NCBI GenBank assembly: GCA_001600615.1
Contig: BCKK01000003.1
Location: 304,893-368,892, forward strand
Reading direction: 5' to 3'
Source: Dioszegia crocea
Taxonomy: Eukaryota > Basidiomycota > Tremellomycetes > Tremellales > Bulleribasidiaceae
DNA length: 64,000 nucleotides
A model generated the notes under the pieces. That model searched no databases. It was not told the origin of the DNA and saw only the letters and a list, made by a program, of their open reading frames with translations. Shown here one piece after another: positions 43,994 through 56,639 of this stretch; within the stretch, counting starts at the first letter, position 1; every line of letters starts with the position of its first letter. The translations under genes were made by a program, and so were the position numbers.

Positions 43994-46375
43994 TTATACA
44001 ACGCGAGAGTCTATAACCTCCAAATCGGCAAATCTACAAATGACCCCATCTCTATTCCTAATCTTAACCAGCGCCCTCCCTCTCTCCTCCTCCGACCCTT
44101 GTTGAGCCAGCAACATCAGCTCGATATACCCCCTAAGCGAAACCGTCCCCAGCCCATGACCCGTGCCTTTGCTCAATGAAAAGTTTCCAGTCGATACGAA
44201 TCCAACCAGATCTTTAAGGTCCGGCTTTACTTCTCCGAGCTGAAATCAGCATTGTCTTGTTCGAACTTACACTCTGAGTATCCTCCGTATTGAGCCATTC
44301 TTCCCTCTCTTCTGCACTTAATGCGTAGATATACGCCATATCTTTCGGTGAACCCCTTCCTAGGACTTTTATCCTCACTTGAAGTAAAGCCGTAGGGTAT
44401 AGGTCTTGGGTGATTGGCGATAGACCACGCTGAGTTCGGAAAGCGTTTATAATTTGAGATAATGTCGAGGAAGGATTAGGTGAAATGAGATGAGGGAGTA
44501 ATTGGAGGATAGGCGTTTGTACAAGCCAAGGTTGGATCGGTCCATCATTCATTGTCGTCTCTTCATCAACCTTATATCAGCTTAATCATCGCAAGACTTA
44601 CTTGAAGAAAGCTCCAATCTGGCTTAAACGCCCATGGAGTGCCCAACAATCCATACTCTGGCCTCTTTCCTGGCGGTTTCCGATCCCATCTATCCTTCTC
44701 CTCTTTGGCTTTCCTATCCTCCCACTCTGATCCAGCTTTACACACCACGCCCCAGTGCTCTGGGAAACACCGCGTGCCAGATTCGCGGTGTTGGACTCGC
44801 CGTTCTGCCAGACCGGCAATGAGACATCCGGCGTATGCGAATGCGGTAAGCAGGTACTGAGACCAGCCGCGCGGGAGGAGGAGGGTGTATCCGTGCATGT
44901 CCCCAGTGGATCTTTGGATCATCATAAATGGTAATCGGGCATCTTGTGCGAGTGGTCGAAGAGCCGTACCGGGTATTTGGAGCTGGGGTCAGCTTGTTCA
45001 TTGTGGAACTTACATCATGTCGCCGTCGGTCCAGATCTGACTTCTTGAATCTCGGCAGTGACAATTCGTCCCTTATGTCCTCATCCCATATATCACTCTT
45101 CGTCGATGGTGTCGGATGTGGATTGACTTCTGATGGTTTCGGAGAACTATCAGCGTTGGTCTTAGTTGAACTTACTGTAATCTTGGATCATAGACTGTAA
45201 ATGTATATATCCCATTCTCGAGATCCTGACCAAAATTTAAAGTCTACATCAGCCCAGCCAAACGCAGACTTACATCACCCTTGATCGGCCTCAAGACCCG
45301 ACTTAACACCTCCTCAGACATCGGACCGACCAGCTCAAAACTGTCCAGCTCGCCCCTCAGGTCTCGCACCACACCAACTGCTGACTTTATCGCCGCGGAC
45401 GCTTCGTCAAAGATGGACGGATGGATCCGGATCCAGATCTTCTCGCCTCGGATGATCTCGACCGGTCCGATCAGGCCAAGGGGATATGAGTCAGGGCGAT
45501 ATAGCAGAACGTCCGCTTTCCGGGTTTCAAATCTACATCAGCTTGGTCTTTACCGGACGTACCTCTCACCCGCATATCTTCCCGCTGTAATCCTTTCCAA
45601 TCCAACATCACTATCCAGCTCCAAGATCCCATAGTAGCTCGTGTCATGTACAGCACACTTCCGCCTCGAAGCTCGATAGGCTGGTCTGAACGATTTGAGC
45701 GTAGGTGTAAGGGGTAATCGATGACCCCAGATATTGATCATGTGAAATCGCTTCGCATGCCAAATATGCGTCGGCAGCCAGGTCTTGTTTCCTACTATCA
45801 GCTCAGTAAGAGCCAGACTTACTTTGCCTAGCCAAAAGCTGTTCGGTCCTACTTCGTCCCCTCAAATCTCCCTTCGCCCGTAACTTGGCTCGCTTCCTGT
45901 GCAACTTGGCGATATTGTCTCCTGGATCTATCTCTGCCGCCGCTCGTTTCCGTAATCTCTTTGGGACTCGTTTGGGATTATGACTAGCGGCTCTTCTACG
46001 TAGATGTCGAGGTAAAGATTGGAATACTCTCGAGTTGCCGAAAGCGCTATCATCAGACAGGTAAACCTCGAACTTACGCGGCAGATTTGATTGCATTCTG
46101 AAATGCCAATATTTCCATCGCTCGAGCTTCGACAAATCGCTCAACTTGGATAGCTCCAGGAAGCTTCTTGACGTCTATCGTCAATTGGGTCAGTGCAGCA
46201 ACTCACGCTGACCAATATCGAATGAACCACCCAGCACATCTCTGCTCTTTCCCTTGGAGTTCCGGAGCAGTTCTGAAGTGTTTTGGATGGTTTTCGTCTT
46301 GAATTTTAACGCCTGAGTGGGTACAGGGCGACTTGGACCTCCTTTTGAAGGCCCAGCCTTGCTGTTGGCTGACAT
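43994..46375 (-). CDS. POP1: Pop1, RNase P/RNase MRP subunit
   Basis: A minus-strand gene of about ten exons from ATG 46373-46375 (MSANSKAGPSKGG) to TAA 43994-43996. The conserved N-terminal block is plain: VKKLPGAIQVERFVEARAM, then FGNSRVFQSLPRHLRRRAAS, HNPKRVPKRLRKRA and, in the next exons, TWLPTHIWHAKRFHMI-type sequence and GHRLPLTPTLKSFRPAYR. The C-terminus carries the POPLD-type and final block SKGTGHGLGTVSLRGYIEL...VRIRNRDG-like KIRNRDGVICRFADLEV. Pop1 is the largest protein of RNase P and MRP, acting in the nucleus and nucleolus in tRNA 5' end and rRNA processing. An in-frame upstream ATG (46438) would add 21 basic residues. The gene separates copy 1 from copies 2 and 3 of the group A F-box genes and is convergent with copy 1 (117 bp apart). 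Confidence 0.9.
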
Positions 46376-46991
46376 CTTCAGGTGTGCAGATGGGATATAG
46401 ATCGCATAGACTCTTCTAAGAGATTTTAAAGTCACCATATTGGCGCAGCACGTGACTTGTCAACATTCTCTGATCCGTGCGCAGCGGAGTTGAAGGTTGA
46501 AAGTTTGGCTGGGAAAGTAGAGGGATGGACCGTCTTTCCACCCGATATCTCCACTAAAACTCCTGATCTATCTACGCGTAACCCACTTGCGCTACTATGT
46601 CTCTCTCAGAGGTACCGGATGATGGTTTGAGGAGTACCGGATGAGGCAATATCGATCTAGCCCCAAGCACAATGCCGGCGCGACGGTAGGCAACAATACA
46701 CACGCACACACACACACACAGTCGATCCTTAGACGGACGTGATTCGAGGGTCAGCGAGAAAATGATGTGTGGTCCCCTCGGAGTATCGGAGGGACCGCCT
46801 TCCGGGTGAAACGAGGGCGATGCCCCGGTCGACACACACGAGATACACACAGCAGCGTGTGGACATATCGACAATGCCGCCCCGCGCCCCTACGAATATC
46901 CGAGCACATCGGAAATCACTCTCTTCCGCCTGCAAACAAGTTTAGACGCCTCTGAGCGTGTTTAACTTCTTGTTATCGACGCTCACCCAAG
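46376..46991. other. Divergent promoter region with a short (CA)n run
   Basis: About 615 bases between the divergent starts of Pop1 and group A copy 2. A (CA)n tract lies at 46698-46720, with scattered CACACA further on. No coding sequence supported. Confidence 0.55.
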
Positions 46992-48256
46992 ATGTCCGGC
47001 AGACACCACACCGACTTAATCATCAGCCTACTCCTCCCTTGGCTTTCCAACCCTATTCCTGCTCCCCTCTCCAAGCCTTCACGTAGCGCCATCCGCCAAG
47101 TTCAGCTGGCCAAAGTTGCCCGGGTCAGCAAAGTAAGTCTTTGATCGTGGCCTCGAGTTTAGGCTTTCGCTAGTCTGGTAGCTGACTCCGCTAGCGTTTC
47201 CGAGATCTAGTCATACCCCTACTCTACGGCAATATCGTAATGGACAATTTGCCTCGCCTTCTCGAGCAGAAGAACATCGTTGCGAGAACCCAGCTGTTCC
47301 TGCACACGAGAAGCCTGCGGATAGAGTACTCGGACAAGCAGAAACTCGATCCGACATATGCGGAGCTGTGCGATAGGCGGATCAAGGGCGCGTGGACGAT
47401 GTGCGGTCTGTCCGAGCCGGAGCGGGTGGTGGAGAAGCAGAGGGAATGTCGGGCGGAGCTGCAGGAGTTTCTGCGCATGTTTGACACCCTCAGCGAGACG
47501 GTCATCCTCCCCAAACTCCGGACCATCGCCGTCGGGTCAATGTGCGGACACGAACCCGATACCTGGGATCAGTTGGACGAGACACCCCTTCTCATCAATC
47601 GCGATGACGAGCAATATTCCCCGCTCGAGCACTGCGCGGCCCACTTCGCAAACTTCATTAACCGAAGTCCAGTTCATCATCTCTGCGTACGCGATCTCTT
47701 CGGCCCCCTATCCACCCCACAATGTGCTCAAGCACCAGCCAATACCCCTAGCATCACTGCGCACTTCGAACAGAGCGACACCCCCCGCCTGCCCTTCTTT
47801 TTGAACACATCTGTCCCTGTGCGTTGGATCTTCGACGGTGACACCACGTACAATTGGGAAGAAATCCTGCTATATATGGGACAGCGTATCGAAAAACTTG
47901 GCGTCCGTCGGGCAGTGCTCTTCCAGGAACCATCACTCGCCCTCGATATATGCTGCTCCACATCCTTGACCAGCCAGCAACACTATATTCCCACCCACTC
48001 TTTCTTCCAGCCCTCGACGCCTCACGCTCATAGTGTGATATATCACACCAGTAGTGTGGTGTACACACTGTCGCTGGACGTTCAGACCCAGAGATGTGCT
48101 CATCTTGAAGTTGAGGCTCGTCGGTCTCTTGAGAGAGGATTTGTCAGAACCTTCGGTTTGACCGGTGCCGACATCTACCCCAACGATTCGCTGAGGTGGC
48201 ACCCCTCGGCGAGCGCACCTACCTGCGAGGCTTGTGGGACTAGTGCTCCGGCGTAG
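46992..48256 (+). CDS. F-box-like protein, group A copy 2
   Basis: Two exons (46992-47132, 47195-48256) give 400 residues. Exon 1 encodes the F-box-like start (MSGRHHTDLIISLLLPWL, a Pro-rich link PIPAPLSKPSRSA, then VARVSK). Exon 2 continues RFRDLVIPLLYGNIV, as expected for the last F-box helices. The body has SLRIEYSDK, LPKLRTIAVGSMCG, HLCVRDLFGPL and RWIFDGDTTYNWEEIL, and ends in PTCEACGTSAPA. The body has no leucine-rich or WD repeat that I recognise and is shared only with the two paralogs nearby. The F-box would link it to Skp1-cullin ubiquitin ligases and the body would choose the target; this is inference from the F-box-like start only. Confidence 0.72.
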
Positions 48257-49224
48257 CCTGGTTTAGTCATCTGTTTGGCAGCTAGATGGGTGGAAGGCAA
48301 GGGAAAATAGGAAATAGGAAAGAGGGATGTCGAGTCGCAATTCTGACCTGGATGGAACGGTTGCGTTACCAGTCTTAGGGACGACAGTGTGGATGGACGA
48401 TTTGGGGATGGTAGGGGATCGTGGTGAAACAAGGCGGCGCAGACTGTAATAGGCTAGAGTGCAGGATGGGCGTATGTGAGATAGGGTCGTGAAGGGGTCT
48501 GAAAATGCGGGACATGATGCTCCAGTAATGTTATGTTCATCGGACTGGCGCTGCTCGATTTATGCTTGGATGTGAAGTCCACGTCCTCGGAGTCTTTCTT
48601 GCTAGCGCACTTAGGTGCAGGCCTTCAATGACTTATCATGAGGGAGCAATACCGTGCTAGCCTCGCATCTTGCATCTTGACCTGTCACCCAAGGGAGAGG
48701 TGGGGAAGTCCGGGGAAATCCGGGGTAACCGGTTACCTGTTAAACTTTGGACTGCTGAACTCGAACCAAACTCGAACGATTGCCATGAACACTCTTCACA
48801 CTGAAATTACAGCCTCCCCAACATGTAGCGGAGTTCTGCTAGGTATCGGTGCCACTCTGCGATCGCGGCTATGCTTGGAGGAAGACCCAACGGACGACTT
48901 ACGACGCAATGTCGGCTTTCGGGAATCTCGGGATGACAATAAGAGGCGCCCGATCGAGCAAAGGACGCGACGTGTGTATCGGATCAACGCGTTTTGAGGG
49001 GTCTCGAGGACATGCTGTGTGCTCGGAACGTGGGGGATAGGGGAGAGTCTTGGAAATTTGCCTCGCATCAAACTTCAAAAACCGCCTTTTGTCTCGGGGT
49101 CGTTTCTTGTCTTTGCCAGCTTTGATTTGGTCTTGCCTTCACATCCCCAATTCTTGTTACCGGTCCTGTTTGCCTACTCACACCCATTCCTTCTTCCTCC
49201 TTCCTCCTTGACATCAGTCCTTCA
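48257..49224. other. Intergenic, no gene seen
   Basis: Nearly 1 kb between two group A genes on the same strand. Open frames at 48638-48997 and 48796-49071 oppose each other and are not supported. The right end is a C/T-rich leader. Confidence 0.5.
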
Positions 49225-50545
49225 ATGGCATTACTCACACCATCAATGTCCACCTCTCACGTCCCGAATGAAGTCTGGATCGCCATCATGGAACAACTTC
49301 TCCAACCTATCCCTTTACCCCTCTCCAAACCCGCCAGATCGGCACTGCGCCAGCCGGATATTTGCTCTATGATGCGAGTTTGCAAGGTACGTCACGCTCA
49401 TCTTATCCTTCCATTGCGTACTGTTCTAAGCTGACATACGGCAGAAATTCCCACCCCTCGCAGAACCCCTCCTCTACCGTCACGTCGTCACTGACTGCCT
49501 TCCCCTCCTCTTCCGCGATATCACCCCCGAAGAAATCTCCCTTAATACTCCCCTCTATCTCGCCAAACGCCGTCAATTTGCCTTCACAAAAAGTTTGACG
49601 ATCGAGTATGGAGAGAAAGGGGAGGATCCCAGCCAGACCTATACCATGCTCTTCAACGCTGTCCCGGCGCCTGGACAAGTCAAGTTTGACAGATGGGGGT
49701 GTATTGGGCTTTCGGTTCTGCATCGGAAATACCGGCGGTTGGGGCAGTGTAATCGGGAGCTCCAATCGCTGAACAAATGTCTGGAGGAGATCAGTAAAAC
49801 CTCAATGCCAGCGGTGTTGCCGATACTCAGATCGGTGCGAGTCGCTTCGATCTACGGGTTTGAGCCGGATACCTGGCGTCAACTCGAGCGCGAGTATGCA
49901 AACCGTCGGGATAGCGATGGCAACCCGGTGCCCACCATGCCTCCCATGACATGGCTGTCCAGCGGGAATTTCCAGAAATTTCTCGCTACTGGCAACCTAC
50001 GCTCCATTTGCGTAAGGGATTGCCATGGTCCATTGGCGATCCCAGAGGGGCATAACATGTTCTGCGACAACTTTGCTCAACATACCACTATCCACTTCTC
50101 GGCCGATATCGCCAGACTCCCCTTCCCCCTCAATTACCCCTCCCGATGGTTGTTGGACGGCCCACCAGTCTACAATTGGGACGGCCTCATCCACAAGCTT
50201 GGAGCTCGGTTCCACAAGGTACACGCTGGCCGTACCCAATTAGCCCCCGGTCAAGCCCTCAATCTCATCCTTGGCTGCTCGACCAGCCGTTCCTCATCCT
50301 CCCAATTCGAACCCCGTCGAGTCCTAGATGAACCTCCTCCCCCTTCCTCCGCCAATCCCATCATGCACACTCTCTCCACCAAGGACCAACGTGATCGAGC
50401 CGCGCAGCTCGGAGCGGTGATTCGGGAGGCACTCGGCAAGAACATCTTTACTGGTGAAGATATTTCAAAGGACGACAGGTTGGAGTGGCAGAGTGCAGCC
50501 GACTCTGCCCCGTGTGAGGCGTGCGGCTACAGCTGCGAGGTGTGA
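49225..50545 (+). CDS. F-box-like protein, group A copy 3
   Basis: Two exons (49225-49386, 49445-50545) give 420 residues. Exon 1 has the clearest F-box of the group: HVPNEVWIAIMEQLLQPIP, then LPLSKPARSALRQ and MMRVCK, continued by KFPPLAEPLLYRHVV in exon 2. The intron lies at exactly the same place as in the paralogs. The body shares SLTIEYGEKG, LPILRSVRVASIYG, SICVRDCHGPL, SRWLLDGPPVYNWDGLI and the end PCEACGYSCEV. A second ATG (49246) would give MSTSHVPNEVW. Function is inferred as an SCF substrate adaptor. The DNA around it has no repeats that would explain the duplication. Confidence 0.75.
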
Positions 50546-51349
50546 GTGATGGTGGTGCGAAGAAGGGAGTCATCAGGATGCAAGCAAATTTGGGAAGGAG
50601 AGCTGGAGCGGTGCTAGTAGGGTGCGGCGAAAAGGGGTGCTAGGACTGGGATGGTCAGTCAGGAGGGTCGGGAAGAGAATTAGATGATCTATGCTGTATA
50701 TGATGTGTCACTGTATGCTGCCTATTTTCTCTCCTTCGCCTGGAGTACCCTGCAGCATGTGAGACCGGCAAATACAGGCTCTGACTACACATTCCTCCGA
50801 CAGGGCTTACGTTACGATGGAAATCGCGCAAACACCGACCATCGAGTCAGCTTCAAGCGTCATCTCTCATCCTCTTCACACCCGCGCCTCTATCCCAGTA
50901 TAGTGAGCTCAAATACGCCTCTACAAGATGTGGCTAAGGAGTCAGATGCCTCGGCATTGCCATATCGGGTGACCAGAGCCCTCCTTTGGAAAATTGACGC
51001 TCCAGCTCGGGCCTCGTTTCAAAGTTTCGAGCCTAATGTCGGCGCGTCTCTGGACTGGATGAGGTCTCTCTTGCGATCTGTAATACAGACTTGAGTGAGA
51101 TCAAAAGATCTTCTCGTGTCGGTTGTACGTGTCAGGCTGATCTGGCTGAGGCGTTTATACGCGATTAAAGCTGACGAAGTAGATCTCCACAATCAACAGG
51201 AGTTGATCATCAACACTCGCCCCCCATACTCCCTCAACCCGCACCTACATCTATCCACCCATCCAATTATCTCTCTCCGCTTCATCACTCGTACCTTTCC
51301 AGCTTAGCTCGACGCCGCACGCTGGTCTACGTCGTTTACTTCAGACGCA
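50546..51349. other. Intergenic, no supported gene
   Basis: About 800 bases. A 136-codon plus-strand frame at 50684-51094 begins hydrophobic and becomes Ser/Arg-rich. It lacks a good leader or family signs, so I leave it out. Confidence 0.45.
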
Positions 51350-51892
51350 ATGTCTCACATCAGCTGTTGCAAGCGGGTCAAGAAGTGGGGTTGGAGGCGG
51401 GTCAGATATGAGCGATTCATGAATAGCTGGAGCCTGAGGGCAAGGCGTATGAGAGCTAAGGTGGAAAGACAGGTTGCGGAGATCTCCAAGAAGAAGGCTG
51501 GGAACGGCGCTATGGGAGAGAAGACAGGGGTGAAAATCGAGAAAGACGATCAAATGGAGAGATCTAGACTCGGTATGTCCAAACTTCTCTGTTGCTCCCT
51601 GATTTGTGATCACTCTCGATTCGTACACATTAGAAGCACTAGCTGACTACCAGATGCTCAGGCTCTACCGCCCCTTCCCAAACTCCTTCGACCCCGACCC
51701 CTCGAAGATCGCGGTGGCAGATCCCTCTTTAAGCGGGCCGGCAAGTATGACTATGGGTCCGATCAGGAAGAGCTTGTATTCGATCTACCGGCGTACAATC
51801 AGAAAAGGCTCGACAAGTACCACAAGGCGAAGGAGGCACGGCGTGTGGCTGGATATCCCAGTGAGAGCAGCGAGGACGAGGCAGCGCAGTGA
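51350..51892 (+). CDS. Small basic hypothetical protein, 153 residues
   Basis: Two exons (51350-51572, 51654-51892) join in frame. The first half is strongly basic and Trp-containing (CCKRVKKWGWRRVRYERFM, then RARRMRAKVERQVAEISKKK). The second half reads QALPPLPKLLRPRPLED, LFKRAGKYDYGSDQEELVF and ends acidic (SESSEDEAAQ). The intron has a clear GCTGAC branch site 9 nt before CAG. I do not recognise it. The charge pattern suggests a nucleic-acid- or ribosome-associated protein, but that is only a guess. Confidence 0.55.
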
Positions 51893-53120
51893 AGGGGAAA
51901 TGAGGGTATGTCATCTTTGCTTCGTGATGGTCTTCTTGGGATGACATTCAGCTGATGGCGCTCAGGTACAAAATCGCTCAGGGCTTAAACTCACGAATGC
52001 AGTGACTAGCGAGCTGGATGTCGGGCCTGGCATGAAGGTTCATGGCTGACGATACTTATGCAAGTTCTCCGGTCTAGCTAAACTCATTTGCCATACCGAA
52101 CTGCTGTGGATGGACTCTCACAGTCCCCGGTGGGGCGGATGTGTCCGTCTTGGTCTGGATAAGGTGAGGTAGAATTAAGGCGCTAGTGAGCAAGATTGGA
52201 CTGGGGATACGAGAGCCGAAGGAGTCGGGGAGTTGATACGGAAGTGTTGACGGCATTCTCGAAGTGACAACGAGTGCAGGCCTAGGTAGGAATGGGCATA
52301 GTTTGAGTGTGGGCGCGGACTGTCTGGTTTGCAAGGTGTGAAAAGGGCAAGCTGTGGACATCTTCGTGGTCTCCAATTTCAGGCCGGAACGGAAGAGGCG
52401 CCGGGCTTGCTGGTGGGACATTGACGGGATCCCAATTCGAAATGTGCTTTAGTGTAGCGAGACATCCCCATCTGCGTGATGTGCATCGCTACAAAAGGGG
52501 CCTTAGGCACGTCCCTCCATCATCTGAGGGCGCCCTCAGTAGTGCCACACCTCATTCCTCGGTCTCAAGAGGCTCCGGGCTTCCGGCGGAACGATGACAT
52601 CTCTCACTCTTCTCCATTTTCACCTCCTGGGGTATGCCTGCGGACTCCGACATAGCAGCAAGGCGTACAGGGAGGATGATCAAGTTTGCGCACCGACAGC
52701 CTGAGATGACCTTGCCGAAGTCGTATGGCGGCTCTCGAAACACTTGTCCACACCTCGGGCCTCGTTTTCAAGATCCGACGCGACCGGTGCTGGCGAATTT
52801 CGGCGTTGATGGATCCTGACTTTCGCCTTATTCCATCATATTTCATTATACTTGGAATCTATGCCAGTGAGCTCCAGTCTGGATGGTTGTTGTCTGAAGA
52901 AACCACATCTGATATACCAGATATTGGCAGATTGTACATCTCCTTCAATCGCCCACACCCCGCACCGCTTCGATACTCACGCCGCGCTCGTCGCGTTCGT
53001 TCTCAGACACACCCCTTGATCAATCTCTCTCTTCGCGCATACCACCGCGGTGTTCGGAGTCCACACTTCCGGGCAGACCGCCCCTGTCGATTCTGGGCCG
53101 GATTAGTAGATTGGAACAAG
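51893..53120. other. Intergenic, no supported gene
   Basis: About 1.2 kb. A 164-codon plus-strand frame (52725-53219) runs into the first exon area of the next gene but has no coding character. Confidence 0.45.
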
Positions 53121-54817
53121 ATGTCCCTCAAACCAGTAAGCCATCATCTCTTCATCAGTCCAGGATATCGCGTCATTAAATACTGTCAGCCACAAGGCAA
53201 CTTACAGAGTCAAAGCTAAAGCTTCTCAGATCTCTTCACTCGCCCCCTTCTCTTCTATTCCCGACGAACTCGTCCATCTCATCTTCCTACATCTCTCCCC
53301 CTCTCCAAAAAGTGCCATCACCCTATCGCTCGTATCTAAGCGATTCCAAGCACTTGCCGAGTTACACATCTGGCGCCAGCTCACGATCTCGACCGAATCT
53401 GGTCCTCAAACAGGATTGTCAGCCAAGGAGCAGAGGGAGGCTACCGCAAAGTGGTTGACGAAGAGGCTGAAAGGGATGATGAATGCTGCGGATGAGAGGC
53501 GATGGGAATTAGTGCAGAAAGCCACTATCGAGCCAACATGGGGTGCTCTTCACGCCACCATCCAAATCCTCGACAACATCTCCACCACCCTCGAATCCCT
53601 CATCCTCTCTACTCCACGCTCGGACAAACACCCCGAGTGGATTGATATCCGGCTACCGACCTGCGGTATCCTCTTATCCTTCCCATCGCTCACCCACATC
53701 CGGATTGAGCAGAGTACTACCCACTTCGTTGAGTTCCTCATCGTGCTTTGCGACATGGCGCCGAATCTGGCGGTACTGGACGTCGAGATCTGCGATGCTT
53801 TCGAGCAGCCGTCCGAACCTTCAGACTCCGACTCGGACTCTGACGATCTGCTATCCTCTCGATTACCCTACCGCTTTACTCAAGATACTCTCATCCGTAA
53901 TCTTCGTATCTTCTACGACCAAACGGCGCGAATGGACGGCATACCTCCGGACACCTTTGACATCGTCCTAGACCTCATTCGACGCTCTCCCGCTCTCGAA
54001 AATCTCTCTCTGATCTTCGACCGGAGTGATGATTTCCCAGCACAGGAGCTTGGTCCAATCGTTGCTCGACTGGCTCATCTTACGGACTTGAGCTGGCCGG
54101 TGATGGATTTGGGGGTGCAAGAGGGAGACGGGGATATCGAGCTCTATCCGAGACTCCGGAGGCTGGCTCTTGGTCGACAGGATCGTGCCCTTCCCGTAAG
54201 TCTATCTATCTGTTTACGCTGATGACCGCAAGACCAATGTCTCACCTCCCATGCCCGCGCTTGTAACTCTCGTGATCGACTGCTCGCTATCTGCAACCTG
54301 GGAAGACCCCTGCCGCGAAATATACTATGCCTATCTCAGCCAGGACATACCTCGGTTCGCATCGTGGATCACACGTCATCCCCACCTACGCAATATCCAT
54401 TATCTGTGCAAAGCACTTGAGGGTTATCACAAAACTCACGTCAACTTCGGTCTGCTTCAGCACAGCGGAAAGCCGACCGGTACCATACGCTCCGTAACCC
54501 ATCTTGGCGAAACGATGATACAAATATCATTTCAGTTCTGGCTAGATGACGATCAACTAGCTAGCGATAATCTTATGCTGGTTCTAGCGGACGACGAAGC
54601 GGACCAGGTGGTCATACCGGCCGACAGTCAGGTTTGGAAGACATTCACTGTCTTCAAGGAGGAGATAGTGCCCGATTGGGTATGGGATGAAATGAGGGAA
54701 GCCGCGGGAGCTAGCGAGAAGGACTGGGATGCACGTGGTGTAGAGGTGGATGAGGCGACATGGAAGGTGCTGCAGGATTGGCTGGACGCGCCTGATCGCC
54801 CAAGTGAGGAGGAGTAA
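53121..54817 (+). CDS. F-box protein, group B copy 1
   Basis: The main exons end at 54195 and run 54233-54817, separated by a 37-nt intron. A good F-box opens the protein (FSSIPDELVHLIFLHLSPS, ITLSLVSKRFQALAELHIW). The body resembles a leucine-rich-repeat array without strict repeats (FPSLTHIRIEQST, APNLAVLDVEICD, SPALENLSLIFDR, LAHLTDLSWPVMD). The C-terminus carries IVPDWVWDEMREAAG and the motif WDARGVEVDEATWKVLQDW. The first exon is uncertain: ATG 53121 with a donor at 53158 and an acceptor at about 53212-53216 would keep the frame. F-box proteins bring substrates to SCF ubiquitin ligases. A run of Ser/Asp residues (SDSDSDSDD) lies in the middle. Confidence 0.75.
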
Positions 54818-56639
54818 AGCTGGGGGTGGGATAATCGAGGAGATGTACGAAGTGATGGATGTGCTATGGAGATCATGAGACATGGCTGGACCGCTTCATC
54901 TCGTCGACATTGCCTACTGACCTTCCGTGTGGTCTTCCACTGCTGCCTTTTCAGGTCTTACACTGGCAGTCACTTGTGTCCGGTCACCGTCAGTCTACTT
55001 TCTTAGTCTGTAAGTCACGGCGTGGCCCTGTCGCGGTTGAGGCACCATACATGGCAATCGAAGCTTACACGTCGCTCACAATGTCGGACTGAACGCCCTC
55101 CGCCTCTCGGTCTGATGGCTTTGGCCATCCCGGAGCTGCTGACAGCTAATGAATCGAGGGTCGAGGACGGCAACGGTCGAGGGTGCGAAAACCAGATGCA
55201 GGATGGTCGTCCTCAAATTTAATTAGGTCTGGTTGTACAGCCGACTTTCCAGGGAGCAGATCGTCAAGCCGCTCAATCAATGAGTAGTGGGTCCTTATAC
55301 CTGTGCCAGTCAATTATCTCAGCTCAACGGGGCGCTCCGATACGGTGGCCACAACGCGGAGATCTGGGAAAACCAGTGCTACCGAGAGAAGACCTTCAGT
55401 AGTGCATGTAGTGACGATTGTCGACTTTCCTTCCCCTCTGACGTCCATACAGAGAAGCTAAGTCTCTACCTGCTCAAATATGACAAGTTATACAGAGAGG
55501 ACGGAGAAGAACCGTGTCGCTCTTTGAGGTGAGCAAGGCGGGGAAGGGTATAAAACTGGAAGTCAGCGGGGGTCTTGGGAGCTGACAGAACTCGAGAATA
55601 CCTTAATACTAGATCGAACTTCTGGTCGGACTTCGAGACTATGCTTGTCCCGCCGGTAGCCTCTCCAGCAGCTCTGCGAGCTCCAAAGGGTAGACAATCC
55701 ATGTGACGTCTCGCAAACTCTGCCTCTGACAGACTAGCTCTGCGATGTTCGGTCCCTTATACATACACCATGGAATCAGAATCCAAGGCCAGCGCCTGCT
55801 GAGTTTCCGCACTCGCCTACAAGACCTCGACTTGCACAGTTATGTATCCTCAGCACACGACGCAAAGTCCGCTGTTTCCCATCGCACCGCTTTGCTGCAC
55901 CCGACGATCTGGATCGGACGAAGGGTATGGCAGTCAAGTTTTTCAGTTTATCAGCTGGACTAAGAAGCGCTGTCAACGCCTAGATGTGATCCCTTAAAGG
56001 GCGATGTCTCACGAGTGATGGTATCAGATTAGAGCCATAAAAGCAGCGCAGATAACTCGCTGATGAGTCTTCAACATATCTCAGTGAGACCCAAGCGAAA
56101 CAATCAGCAGTTCAAGACACGAAGTCATTAGCTGCAGTATTGTTCCTTACAGCGGCGACCATACATACTTCCCATACATATCTCAGCCTCCGCCAAAGCC
56201 ATCCACACTCGGAGACAGATTGAAAGGTGAGGTCTGCAACATCAGCAGTAGCTCGTTAAGCTTCCGTATGCAAACTCACTGTCTATGGTATCCTCGCAGC
56301 CCGACGCCAAACCGCAAATTAGGTCATCCACTTCAGCTTTTCGATAATCCCAAATAGGCTCCTATCTCAGATCTGCGGTGTCAGCGGTGATACACAAAGC
56401 GACTACGACTGCCCACGAGACTTGCTTTCTTCCCGTCAGAACTCTCAGCTTTCGCTCATGGTCCCCCTCCTCTTGCCCCATTAGCCTTTCCATCGGTCTA
56501 GACATCTCCATTTTCCTACATCCAGAGTGCGGACGACCTTATTTCACACACCTGAGCATCAGCGTCTATTCCTTCCAATTGCAGAAAGCCAAGAGCAGAC
56601 TCACATTTCACACCCAGCTCAACACCCTTCCCCTTTAGA
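54818..56639. other. Gene-poor stretch between two group B genes
   Basis: About 1.8 kb between convergent genes. Several frames of 60-80 codons exist on both strands, none supported. One (55287-55532) ends in YDKLYREDGEE, which loosely resembles SDKMYREGAE at 58741-58962, so both could be remnants of one lost gene family. Confidence 0.4.

Noticed and set aside
50684..51094. 136-codon plus-strand frame after group A copy 3
   Set aside because: The translation has no domain-like pattern or good context; could only be rescued by transcript data.
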